Shown in pieces: positions 1 through 6,558 of a stretch of DNA of 23,732 nt. Source of the stretch: a virus. Position 1 is the stretch's first letter. Each line of letters opens with the position of its first letter. The position numbers and the translations under genes are program-made. The notes beneath the pieces were generated by a model. It was given only the letters and a program-made list of their open reading frames with translations. It was not told where the DNA came from and searched no databases. The DNA lies in IMG/VR virus record IMGVR_UViG_3300042868_000075, positions 1 to 23,732 of that record; one strand, 5' to 3'.

Positions 1-20
1 TTAAACCTTTTCTCCCCTAC

Positions 21-48
21 TTGCAAGTCTATTTCATGGTGATATACT
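21..48 (+). promoter_or_regulatory. Sigma70-like promoter with extended -10
   Basis: A -35-like TTGCAA (21-26) lies 16 bases before TATACT (43-48), which matches the TATAAT consensus at five of six bases. TG at 40-41 makes it an extended -10 (TGnTATACT). Transcription would start near 55 and read into the first gene at 160. No other stretch of 1-159 looks as promoter-like. This suggests the cluster is read by host RNA polymerase. It is a motif call only. Confidence 0.6.
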
Positions 49-85
49 TTTAACCGTTGGCTCTCACCGGGAAAGTAGCCCAATA

Positions 86-118
86 GATTCTAGGACAGTA
101 CCTAGAATCAATCCTAGG
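86..118 (+). promoter_or_regulatory. Perfect inverted repeat plus a third half-site
   Basis: GATTCTAGG (86-94) and CCTAGAATC (101-109) are perfect 9-base inverted copies separated by six bases. A third related element, CCTAGG followed by AAT, lies at 113-121 in the same orientation as the second arm. There is no T-run after the stem, so it is not a standard terminator. It lies downstream of the predicted promoter and within the leader of the first gene. It could be an operator cluster or an RNA hairpin near the 5' end of the transcript. Confidence 0.5.
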
Positions 119-159
119 AATTGGGGTGCTTGGGAGCCAACACCTTAAACGGGGGGAAA

Positions 160-318
160 ATGACAGTAGAGGATTTGTTGCATGGCTTTGTGTTACAGCT
201 ACTCAGACGTGGGTTTACCACGGAACAGGTGGCTGAGGCTTTAGCCTCACAGAAGGTGAAGATGATGCAGGCTGACGAATACCTGCAAGCTGTTAAAGAA
301 TCAAAACTACAACCATAA
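160..318 (+). CDS. Small hypothetical phage protein (52 aa)
   Basis: The function is not recognised. The chosen start is ATG 160, preceded by a G-rich ribosome site (GGGGGG, 151-156). An upstream in-frame TTG at 121 would add 13 residues but lies inside the inverted-repeat region. The protein looks mostly helical: residues 4-16 alternate leucines and valines with LLRR, followed by a segment with TTEQVAEALASQ that reads like a small helix-turn-helix or three-helix bundle. It is the first gene after the promoter and is followed 9 bases later by the SSB-like gene. It may be a small DNA-binding or regulatory protein, but nothing in the sequence proves this. Confidence 0.55.
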   Translation: MTVEDLLHGFVLQLLRRGFTTEQVAEALASQKVKMMQADEYLQAVKESKLQP

Positions 319-327
319 GGGGTGAAC

Positions 328-621
328 ATGGATAAGTACGTACCTAAGCCGGGTTATGGCTCGGTGTTTAAGAACGACAAAAAGACGGAAGACTGGCACG
401 GAGACTTTAAGGGCAAAGTCGTGCTGCCAGACGGTAACGAGCACTACGTAGACATCTTCAACGTTAATACCAAAGATGGCCAGCCATACTTTAAGATGAA
501 GATTGGCAAGCCCGTGGCGAACAAAGCTGGGGAATACTCAGCCGCACACAAGCCATTTCCTGCCAAACAAAAAGCACAACCATCCGGGTTTGACGACGTA
601 GACTCAGACGTACCGTTCTAA
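328..621 (+). CDS. SSB-like small protein with acidic C-terminal tail
   Basis: This 97-residue protein belongs, as far as I can judge, to a small phage family with the pattern GSVFKNDKK near the N-terminus (11-19), followed by beta-strand segments (28-61) such as GKVVLPDG and YFKMKIGKP. It ends in FDDVDSDVPF (88-97), close to the acidic tip with terminal phenylalanine of bacterial SSB (DDDIPF) and reminiscent of T7 gp2.5. In those proteins the tip recruits replication and repair partners. The start is ATG 328 with AAGGGG six bases before; GTG 322 is less likely. The stop overlaps the next start (TAATG). Single-stranded DNA binding is an inference from the tail and the likely small beta fold. 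No OB-fold signature was proven. Confidence 0.6.
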   Translation: MDKYVPKPGYGSVFKNDKKTEDWHGDFKGKVVLPDGNEHYVDIFNVNTKDGQPYFKMKIGKPVANKAGEYSAAHKPFPAKQKAQPSGFDDVDSDVPF

Positions 622-1091
622 TGACCGCCGCCAAAGGGCAGACACAAATGCCCAACCTCAAGAACTGGGGTGGGGTACGTTCCGTACAAAAAAGGCTTAC
701 TCGTTCCAATACCCTGTACGCCAATCAGGAAGCCATTGCCTACTCGCTTTTGTCAATGGCCAATACCAAGATTACGGACATCATGGAATGGGACGAAGCT
801 GGCAACGTACGGGTAAAGGCTTCGTCTAAGATACCCGAGCACGCTCTAAACGCCATTAAGAAGGTTTCGGTTAAAACCGATAAGGATGGCAACTCGGTAT
901 TGGATATTGAGCTATACGACAAGGTGGGTGTGCTGCGCTTACTGGCCAAAGCTGCCGGGATGCTAGAGCCAGAACAATCCGAGTCTGACAGGCCAAGCGT
1001 TATTGGCATTAACGTTAAAGCCCCAGACATGATAGATGTAACTGAGGAACCAATTGAGCAACCAGAAAGAGCGCAGCCAGAAGGCGCTTAA
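621..1091 (+). CDS. terS: Terminase small subunit-like protein
   Basis: This 156-residue protein lies directly before the large terminase, the usual place for the DNA-recognition subunit. Residues 48-116 resemble the C-terminal half of Terminase_2-type small subunits: ITDIMEWDEAGNVRV, then IPEHALNAIKKVSV, then a beta segment ending in DIELYDKVGVLRLLAKAAGM. The usual N-terminal helix-turn-helix (residues such as NATQAAIRAGYS) is absent; instead the first 35 residues are short and basic. The start ATG 621 overlaps the previous stop; ATG 648 is an alternative. The 3' end overlaps the large subunit start by 38 bases. I am fairly sure of the family and less sure that it binds pac or cos DNA by itself. 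Confidence 0.72.
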   Translation: MTAAKGQTQMPNLKNWGGVRSVQKRLTRSNTLYANQEAIAYSLLSMANTKITDIMEWDEAGNVRVKASSKIPEHALNAIKKVSVKTDKDGNSVLDIELYDKVGVLRLLAKAAGMLEPEQSESDRPSVIGINVKAPDMIDVTEEPIEQPERAQPEGA

Positions 1092-2616
1092 CGGAGCTGG
1101 GCTAGACCTAGACTTCTCTACCAGCCCAGTCGTCTACAACTTCCTGCAAAGCAATGCTTTTGTACGTGGATTGATGGGGCCGGTGGGGTCTGGCAAGAGC
1201 TATGCGTGCGCCGCTGAGATAATGTTGCGTGCCGTTAGGCAAAAGCCTTCCCCTATCGATGGCATCCGATATAGCCGTTGGGTTATTGTACGAAACTCTT
1301 ACCCAGAACTCAAAACGACCACAATCAAGACGTGGCAAGACTTATTCCCAGAGAACACCTTTGGGCCAATGCTCTATACTCCACCGATTACCCACCATAT
1401 CCGCTTGCCTTCCCGGGGCGATGCGGCGGGTATTGACTGCGAAGTTATCTTTCTAGCACTTGACCAACCCAAAGACGTGCGAAAGTTGTTGTCCTTAGAG
1501 CTTACCGGCGCTTGGGTCAACGAGGCCCGAGAGCTGCCAAAAGCAGTTATCGATGGCCTCACCCACCGGGTCGGTCGATACCCGACCAAGCGAGATGGTG
1601 GCGCTAGCTGGCATGGTATTTGGATGGATACAAACCCAATGGACGATGACCATTGGTGGCATAGACTATCCGAGAAAGAAAAGATGACCGGGGCGTACGC
1701 TTGGAAGTTTTATAAGCAACCCGGCGGTGTAGTTGAAGTAGACCCTAAAGACCTACCAGATAACCCAGAAGCCAATGACCATCTGTTTTCTGCCGGACGC
1801 TGGTGGAAGCTAAACACCAAAGCCGAAAACGTACGTAACCTACCGGCTGGTTACTACCAGCAGATGTTGCTTGGTAAGAACCTAGACTGGATTCGGTGCT
1901 ATGCCGAAGGCAAGTACACCTACGTTCAAGAAGGTAGACCAGTCTGGCCAGAGTACGATGACCTACTAATGACGGCTGACTTGGAACACGACCCAACCAT
2001 TCCAATCCAAGTAGGGCTAGACTTTGGTTTGACGCCTGCCGCCGTTATAGGACAACGTACGCAAAGTGGTACGTGGCACGTACTCCACGAGATTGTCACC
2101 TTTGATATGGGGCTTGAGCGATTTGGACAGCAACTATTGGCTGAGCTCAATGCCCGTTATCCAAAAGCCGAAGTGATGGTCTGGGGCGACCCCGCTGGTA
2201 TGGCTAGGGACGCCATATATGAAGTAACCGCCTTTGACTACCTAAGAACATTGGGGCTTCGTGCTCAGCCTACGCCAAGTAACGATTTTAAGGTTAGGCG
2301 AGAAGCGTCTGCCGCCCCGATGCAGCGGCTTGTGGCTGGTAAGCCCGGGCTGCTAGTCAATAGGAGCTGTAAGCTACTTCGCAAATCCTTGGCTGGTGGC
2401 TACCACTTTAAGCGGATAGCCGTTGGCGCAGGGCAAGAAAGATTCAGAGATACGCCAAATAAAAACGAACACTCCCACGTTGGCGACGCCTTTGGCTACC
2501 TATTGTTGGGTGGCGGGGAGCACAAAAGGATGACCAAATCAAACTCTGGGCAGTCACGTACATTTACCGCACAAACCGTAGTCAATACAGAATTCGATGT
2601 CTTTGGACATTCTTAG
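1054..2616 (+). CDS. terL: Terminase large subunit (packaging ATPase-nuclease)
   Basis: This 520-residue motor pumps DNA through the portal and cuts it. Walker A is GPVGSGKS (42-49); the Walker B and catalytic glutamate lie in LTGAWVNEARELP (E157). Motif III is MDTNP (191-195). The C-terminal RNase H-like nuclease has its acidic residues in GLDFGLTPA (D323), VWGDPAG (D379) and SHVGDAFGYLLLG (D478). All are intact, so it should be active. The start is TTG 1054, with GAGGA at 1044-1048. The next in-frame ATG lies at residue 41, just before the Walker A motif, and would remove the N-terminal 40 residues, so TTG is preferred. Its size suits the large-subunit family. It overlaps the small subunit gene, suggesting coupled translation. 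Confidence 0.95.
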   Translation: MSNQKERSQKALNGAGLDLDFSTSPVVYNFLQSNAFVRGLMGPVGSGKSYACAAEIMLRAVRQKPSPIDGIRYSRWVIVRNSYPELKTTTIKTWQDLFPENTFGPMLYTPPITHHIRLPSRGDAAGIDCEVIFLALDQPKDVRKLLSLELTGAWVNEARELPKAVIDGLTHRVGRYPTKRDGGASWHGIWMDTNPMDDDHWWHRLSEKEKMTGAYAWKFYKQPGGVVEVDPKDLPDNPEANDHLFSAGRWWKLNTKAENVRNLPAGYYQQMLLGKNLDWIRCYAEGKYTYVQEGRPVWPEYDDLLMTADLEHDPTIPIQVGLDFGLTPAAVIGQRTQSGTWHVLHEIVTFDMGLERFGQQLLAELNARYPKAEVMVWGDPAGMARDAIYEVTAFDYLRTLGLRAQPTPSNDFKVRREASAAPMQRLVAGKPGLLVNRSCKLLRKSLAGGYHFKRIAVGAGQERFRDTPNKNEHSHVGDAFGYLLLGGGEHKRMTKSNSGQSRTFTAQTVVNTEFDVFGHS

Positions 2617-2656
2617 CCTAAACTCTGAAATCAAGAACAGAAACGGGGTTTTGCTG

Positions 2657-3082
2657 ATGCCGTACTCCCCGCTTCATGCGATGGAGATTGAGGTATCCAA
2701 TCCAGAGATTCTAAGTTCGGGCCAATCCGCCGCCGAGCACATGAACTGCCAAGCAGCACTTGGGCCTGCCGTAACAGCGGTGGTCAATAATTCACCACTA
2801 GCCGTGTTCGGATTTATACACTATTGGAACGGCATGGCTGAGTTTTGGTCTATGTTTGATGACAGGGCTAGGCGCTACCCAAAGACCATGACTTTAGTTG
2901 CAAAACAATTTCTGTATATCGCAGAGGTATCAGAAGGATTGCACCGGCTACAAATCACAGTAAAATCTGATGACACAAGGGCGTATCGGTGGGCTAAAGC
3001 GTTAGGTTTTGAAGAAGAAGGTCTAATGCGGAAGTTTTTGCCGGACGGGTCTGATTCATACATGATGGCGAGGATTAAATGA
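2657..3082 (+). CDS. T7 gp13-like GNAT-fold internal virion protein
   Basis: The protein is 141 residues from ATG 2657, which has GGGG at 2645-2648. An upstream in-frame ATG at 2597 would overlap the terminase by 20 bases and lacks a ribosome site. The length is close to T7 gp13 (about 138 residues), and the layout fits: a central LAVFGFIHYWNGMAEFW segment (48-64), then a helix, then TRAYRWAKALGFEEEGLMRKF (108-128). The last part is the typical GNAT end, where a helix leads to a strand in LGF. In T7 this protein is needed for virion assembly, and acetyl transfer has not been shown. The position between terminase and portal, rather than after gp12, is unusual for T7. A true acetyltransferase remains possible. 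Confidence 0.72.
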   Translation: MPYSPLHAMEIEVSNPEILSSGQSAAEHMNCQAALGPAVTAVVNNSPLAVFGFIHYWNGMAEFWSMFDDRARRYPKTMTLVAKQFLYIAEVSEGLHRLQITVKSDDTRAYRWAKALGFEEEGLMRKFLPDGSDSYMMARIK

Positions 3083-3321
3083 GTGGACTATTTTCTAAAC
3101 CAGATACAAGCGCAGCCGAGCGCCAGATTGCTGAACAGCGCAAAGAAAACGAAAGACTGCGCCAAAAGGCAGAAGAAGAAAAGCGTGACATGATGGAATC
3201 CGAGGCGTCCAAGCGTAGGGCTAGGACGAGTGGTGGCTCACGTATGTTGTTGTCTGAGGCACGTATAGCTCCGGAAACAGGAATTCAAACATTGGGTGCT
3301 ACTGGCACAGAAAGGGTGTAA
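3079..3321 (+). CDS. Small basic coiled-coil protein, T7 gp7.3-like (copy 1)
   Basis: This 80-residue protein begins with MSGLFSKPDTSAAE, continues with a highly charged coiled-coil helix (about 12-45), and ends in a basic and serine-rich tail containing SKRRARTSGGSRMLLSEAR (44-62) and an ETGIQTLG motif. The basic-then-serine tail resembles the end of T7 gp7.3, a small virion protein needed for tail assembly and adsorption. Its start overlaps the previous stop (ATGA). The next gene encodes a protein with the same architecture, so the two look like tandem paralogues. A role as a small virion or tail-assembly protein is inferred. Confidence 0.6.
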   Translation: MSGLFSKPDTSAAERQIAEQRKENERLRQKAEEEKRDMMESEASKRRARTSGGSRMLLSEARIAPETGIQTLGATGTERV

Positions 3322-3323
3322 TC

Positions 3324-3560
3324 ATGGGTGGAGTCGTTAGAAAAGTTACCGGCGAAGATGAAAAGCGCAGAATGGAAGAAGCAGCCCGTAAAGCTGAAGC
3401 AGAAAGAGTAAAAGCAAAAAACGAGCGTAATGAACAAATGAGAACTGCCGGAGAGGCCGCAGCCTCATCTGTACGAGCACGCCGTCGCCGTAGTGGTTTA
3501 CTTGAAACCGCTAGTGTTATTGGTGGAGAGCAAACTCTAGGTTCAGGCACGGCTTTATAA
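3324..3560 (+). CDS. Small basic coiled-coil protein, T7 gp7.3-like (copy 2)
   Basis: This 78-residue protein starts two bases after the previous stop. Residues 10-45 form a charged helix rich in Lys, Arg, Glu and Ala. The tail contains SVRARRRRSGLLETASVIGGEQTLGSGTAL in short segments that parallel the basic-Ser-Leu-Leu and ETGIQTLG pattern of the upstream gene. This tail form recurs in small podovirus proteins next to the portal and in T7 gp7.3. It is probably a paralogue of copy 1, divided by drift rather than by frameshift since both genes are complete. Function inferred as small virion protein. Confidence 0.58.
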   Translation: MGGVVRKVTGEDEKRRMEEAARKAEAERVKAKNERNEQMRTAGEAAASSVRARRRRSGLLETASVIGGEQTLGSGTAL

Positions 3561-3570
3561 GGAAACAAAA

Positions 3571-3729
3571 ATGCCAGATAAAGACAAAATGCAAAAGAAA
3601 GTTGCAATGGTTATGCGTGAATACTCTAAGGGCAAGCTGAAATCTGGCTCTGGCCAGAAGGTCAAAAGCGAGCAGCAGGCAAAAGCCATTGCCATGAGCG
3701 AAGGCCGCAAGGCAGCGGGGTACAAATGA
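3571..3729 (+). CDS. Small basic protein, DUF6496-like (52 aa)
   Basis: This short gene has a good ribosome site (AAGGA, 3559-3563) eight bases before its ATG. The 52-residue product has many lysines and the core VMREYSKGKLKSGSG followed by KSEQQAKAIAMSEGRKA. That matches the small family I know as DUF6496, typical of phage contigs, in which a VM-x-E-[YF] helix is joined to a K-x-A-I-A helix. No function has been established for the family, to my knowledge. The compact basic composition fits a DNA- or capsid-associated protein. Its stop overlaps the next start (ATGA). Confidence 0.68.
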   Translation: MPDKDKMQKKVAMVMREYSKGKLKSGSGQKVKSEQQAKAIAMSEGRKAAGYK

Positions 3730-3878
3730 AACCCGGCCTCTATGCCAATATCCATAAAAAGCGTGAGCGCATAGCCGAAGGTTCTGGCGAGAAGATGCGC
3801 AAGCCCGGCTCAGCAGGAGCCCCAACAGACGAGGCTTTTAAAAAAGCGGCTAAAACCGCAATGAAGCCTAAGAAGTAA
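3726..3878 (+). CDS. Small basic phage protein (50 aa)
   Basis: This 50-residue protein starts on the stop of the previous gene (ATGA) and ends on the start of the next one (TAATG), so translation is probably coupled on both sides. The sequence LYANIHKKRERIAEGSGEKM, then RKPGSAGAPTDEAFKKAAKTA, is a conserved pattern in many phage genomes near the portal gene. I do not know a demonstrated role. It is strongly basic (13 Lys or Arg) with no membrane segment. It belongs with its three small neighbours in a cluster between terminase and portal. Confidence 0.65.
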   Translation: MKPGLYANIHKKRERIAEGSGEKMRKPGSAGAPTDEAFKKAAKTAMKPKK

Positions 3879-4465
3879 TGGCTACCCAGTACGTCAACAG
3901 GGAGTCGATGAACACGAAGTCACGTCATGTGACTTTGACGTACATGGATAAAGACGAAGGCCAAAGAGTAGTTGGATCTCCTGACCCGTTGCCAATGGCC
4001 GACATTAACCATGTGAGGCTGCACGAAGGTAGAGCCTTCTATGCATATTTTTTAAATGGCGACGCAAATCAATTAGCTGATGACGCATCTATTAACATTG
4101 CTGCCGCTTGGGCTGCTGGCAAATATCCCCACCTAGTATTTGATGTTAGATGTGGCGGTGATGCAGAGTTTACTATTTTTGAAAATGCAACTGTAACTGG
4201 CGGCACATCGTTTACCGCTATCAATCGTTATAGGTCATCGACCAATACAAGTTCAAGTGCGATACTAATTAACCCAACAGTTACCACTACTGGAACCGCA
4301 ATAACTGGCGAATTTCTTGCTGGCGGTTCTGGTGGTCAAGCTGGTGGAGCTGCGGCATTTTCATTTCAATATGTTCTTGCCCCATTAACAACATACTTGT
4401 TTAGGCTGACAAATAGAAGCGGTCAGGCGCACATGGCCCATGTAATGATTGAGTGGTACGAGTAA
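3878..4465 (+). CDS. Putative virion decoration or structural protein
   Basis: The 195-residue product starts on the previous stop (TAATG). It is beta-rich with few charged residues in the centre. Visible features are RLHEGRAFYAYF (47-58), a strand pair around HLVFDVRCGGDAEFTIFENATV (85-106), then INRYRSS (115-121) with a Ser/Thr-rich segment, a glycine-rich loop (148-158), and a C-terminal TTYLFRLTNRSG...IEWYE. This is the plan of a widespread phage structural family found beside portal or tail genes, in which the repeated strands suggest a jelly-roll or Ig-like domain. A head-surface or tail-associated role is inferred; no enzymatic motif is seen. Confidence 0.6.
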   Translation: MATQYVNRESMNTKSRHVTLTYMDKDEGQRVVGSPDPLPMADINHVRLHEGRAFYAYFLNGDANQLADDASINIAAAWAAGKYPHLVFDVRCGGDAEFTIFENATVTGGTSFTAINRYRSSTNTSSSAILINPTVTTTGTAITGEFLAGGSGGQAGGAAAFSFQYVLAPLTTYLFRLTNRSGQAHMAHVMIEWYE

Positions 4466-4737
4466 TGGTACAAAAAAAATATCAAAATCCAGAAGGCGGC
4501 CTTAACGAGGCTGGAAGAAAACACTTTGAGCGCAAAGAGGGTGGCAACTTACAGTCCCCAGTAAAGTCTGGGACTAACCCAAGACGGGTTAGCTTTGCTG
4601 CGAGATTTGGCGGCATGGCTGGGCCTCTCACAGACGAAAAAGGCAGGCCGACTAGGCTAAAGCTAGCCTTGAAAGCATGGGGCTTTGGAAGCAAAGAAGC
4701 TGCACGCAATTTTGCGATGCGTCATAAAAAGGATTGA
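4465..4737 (+). CDS. DUF6321-like small protein
   Basis: This 90-residue protein starts at ATG 4465, overlapping the previous stop; a start at 4453 is possible but lies inside that gene. The order GGLNEAGRKHFERKEGGNLQ, SPVKSGTNPRRVSFAARFGGMAGPLTDEKGRPT, then KLALKAWGF is the pattern I know as DUF6321, a family of unknown role in tailed phages. It is basic and glycine-rich without membrane segments. The gene lies two bases upstream of the portal start, and its stop sits beside the portal ribosome site. A role in head or DNA maturation is plausible only from position. Confidence 0.7.
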   Translation: MVQKKYQNPEGGLNEAGRKHFERKEGGNLQSPVKSGTNPRRVSFAARFGGMAGPLTDEKGRPTRLKLALKAWGFGSKEAARNFAMRHKKD

Positions 4738-4739
4738 AC

Positions 4740-6290
4740 ATGGCACGACTAAAGGCTGAAGAAGTATTAAAACGACACGACGTTGCACTTCGCAAAAAAG
4801 ATGATTTCAAAAGTCTTTACGAGGACGCCTACGAGTTTGCTTTGCCGCAGCGCAACCTATACGACGGATATTGGGAAGGCAAGGTAGGTGGCGCCAAGAA
4901 GATGGGCCGTGTGTTTGATTCCACGGCCATCAGCTCGACCCAGCGTTTTGCCAACCGTCTTCAGTCTGGCATTTTTCCGCCGCAGCGTAAGTGGTGCAAG
5001 CTAGAGCCGGGGCCGGACATTCCTGACGAGCGCCGTGCTGAAGCACAGTCTGCGCTAGATGTCTACAACGAGAAGATGTTTGCCGTACTCAAGCAGTCAA
5101 ACTTTGACATTGCTATTGGCGAGTTCTTGCTAGACCTATCTGTTGGCACAGCCGTTATGATGGTTCAGCCGGGAGATGACGTAGCTCCAGTAAACTTCGT
5201 TCCAGTTCCACAATACCTTGTGGCCTTTGAAGAAGGCGCCAATGGGCAGGTCGATAATGTTTATCGGCGCATGAGAATCAAAGCAGAGGCAATTGCAAAC
5301 CAATGGAAAGATGCGGTAGTACCTGAGAATAGCCAGCTTGCTCGCTTGGTTAGGGATAAACCCACCGAAGAAGTCGAGTTTATTGAGGCAACAATTGTTG
5401 ATGTTAAGCGTGGCGACTTTGGGTATTACGTTATCCACAAAGAGTCCAAGCAGGAGATTGTCTATCGTAAGATAAAGACTAGCCCTTGGATTGTAGCCAG
5501 ATACATGAAGGTGGCCGGTGAGATATATGGACGTGGCCCGTTACTAACTGCCCTTCCAGATATTAAGACACTCAACAAAACAAAAGAGTTACTTCTCAAA
5601 AACGCCAGCCTTGCTATTGCCGGGGTCTATACCGCAGCCGATGACGGCGTTCTCAACCCCAACACGATTCGTATTGTTCCGGGTGCGATTATCCCGGTTG
5701 CACGCAACGGTGGGCCGCAGGGTGAGTCATTAAAAGCCCTGCCACGCTCGGGAGACTTTAACGTAAGCCAGTTGGTTATCAACGACTTGGTACAGAACAT
5801 CAAGCGAATCCTGCTAGACGAGTCCTTGCCACCAGATAACATGAGCGCACGGTCGGCAACCGAGATTGTTGAGCGAATGAAGGAACTGGCTCAGAACCTA
5901 GGCTCGGCATTTGGTCGCCTTATTAACGAGACAATGGTTCCAATAGTATCCAAAATCTTACAGGTTATGGATGACCGTGGAATCATTGACCTGCCGTTAC
6001 GGGTCAATGGGCTTGAAGTGCGTGTCTCCGCAGTATCACCGCTGGCTATGGCTCAGAATATGGAAGAAGTGGACTCTGCCCTCAAGTTCTTCCAGATTGC
6101 AAGCCAAGCTGGGCCAGAAGGCCAAGTCGCAGTTAAGGTGGGCGAGATGCTCGACATCATTGCAGACAAGCTGGGAGTTCCAGCCGCTATGCGTGCATCA
6201 CCAGCAGAGCGTGCCGACAAGATGGAGCAAACAATGGCTATGGCTCAACAACTAGCCCAAGCCCAAGCACAAGCCGAACTACCGGCATAA
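4740..6290 (+). CDS. Portal protein (head-tail connector, T7 gp8-like)
   Basis: The 516-residue protein has about the size of T7 gp8 (536). It forms the ring at the capsid vertex through which DNA enters and leaves and on which the tail is built. The start is ATG 4740 with AAAAAGGA just upstream; TTG 4734 is less likely. Conserved landmarks include the N-terminal FKSLYEDAYEFALPQRN, GRVFDSTAISSTQRFANRLQSGIFPP, GEIYGRGPLLTALPDIKTLN (starting near 260) and SATEIVERMKE (372-382). The C-terminus is a Gln/Ala-rich helix (MAMAQQLAQAQAQAELPA). The order before scaffold and capsid is standard. Confidence 0.94.
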   Translation: MARLKAEEVLKRHDVALRKKDDFKSLYEDAYEFALPQRNLYDGYWEGKVGGAKKMGRVFDSTAISSTQRFANRLQSGIFPPQRKWCKLEPGPDIPDERRAEAQSALDVYNEKMFAVLKQSNFDIAIGEFLLDLSVGTAVMMVQPGDDVAPVNFVPVPQYLVAFEEGANGQVDNVYRRMRIKAEAIANQWKDAVVPENSQLARLVRDKPTEEVEFIEATIVDVKRGDFGYYVIHKESKQEIVYRKIKTSPWIVARYMKVAGEIYGRGPLLTALPDIKTLNKTKELLLKNASLAIAGVYTAADDGVLNPNTIRIVPGAIIPVARNGGPQGESLKALPRSGDFNVSQLVINDLVQNIKRILLDESLPPDNMSARSATEIVERMKELAQNLGSAFGRLINETMVPIVSKILQVMDDRGIIDLPLRVNGLEVRVSAVSPLAMAQNMEEVDSALKFFQIASQAGPEGQVAVKVGEMLDIIADKLGVPAAMRASPAERADKMEQTMAMAQQLAQAQAQAELPA

Positions 6291-6300
6291 GGGGTAATCA

Positions 6301-6558
6301 TTGAGTTGGGAAGAACTTGAAGCAATACCGACCGACATAAGAGATGTCGCTCAGAAATCTGAAGACTTAGACAAGCTGTGCCTACGAGTCTTTAGCACCG
6401 AAGATGGCCAAGAATTGATGGCGTGGCTTAGGCTTACGCTACTAGAGCAACCCGTCGCCGTGCCGGGGAGCGACCCGTCCTATGGGTTCTACCGAGAGGG
6501 ACAGAACAGCGTAGTAAGGGACATTGAAGCACGGATTAAAAGAGCGAGGAAACTTTGA
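6301..6558 (+). CDS. Bbp19-like head-region protein
   Basis: The 85-residue protein starts at TTG 6301, with AAGGGG six bases upstream; no ATG is available before residue 40, so the TTG start is required. The core VFSTEDGQELMAWLRLTLLEQP, then PGSDPSYGFYREGQNSVVRDIEARI, matches the Bbp19 family named from Bordetella phage BPP-1. Such genes stand between portal and scaffold. Exact role is unknown; a part in head assembly is inferred from its fixed place. Its stop overlaps the start of the scaffold gene (TGATG). Confidence 0.8.
   Translation: MSWEELEAIPTDIRDVAQKSEDLDKLCLRVFSTEDGQELMAWLRLTLLEQPVAVPGSDPSYGFYREGQNSVVRDIEARIKRARKL

Noticed and set aside
121-159. TTG start upstream of the first gene
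   Set aside because: ATG 160 has a better ribosome site, and the extension would lie in the inverted-repeat region.
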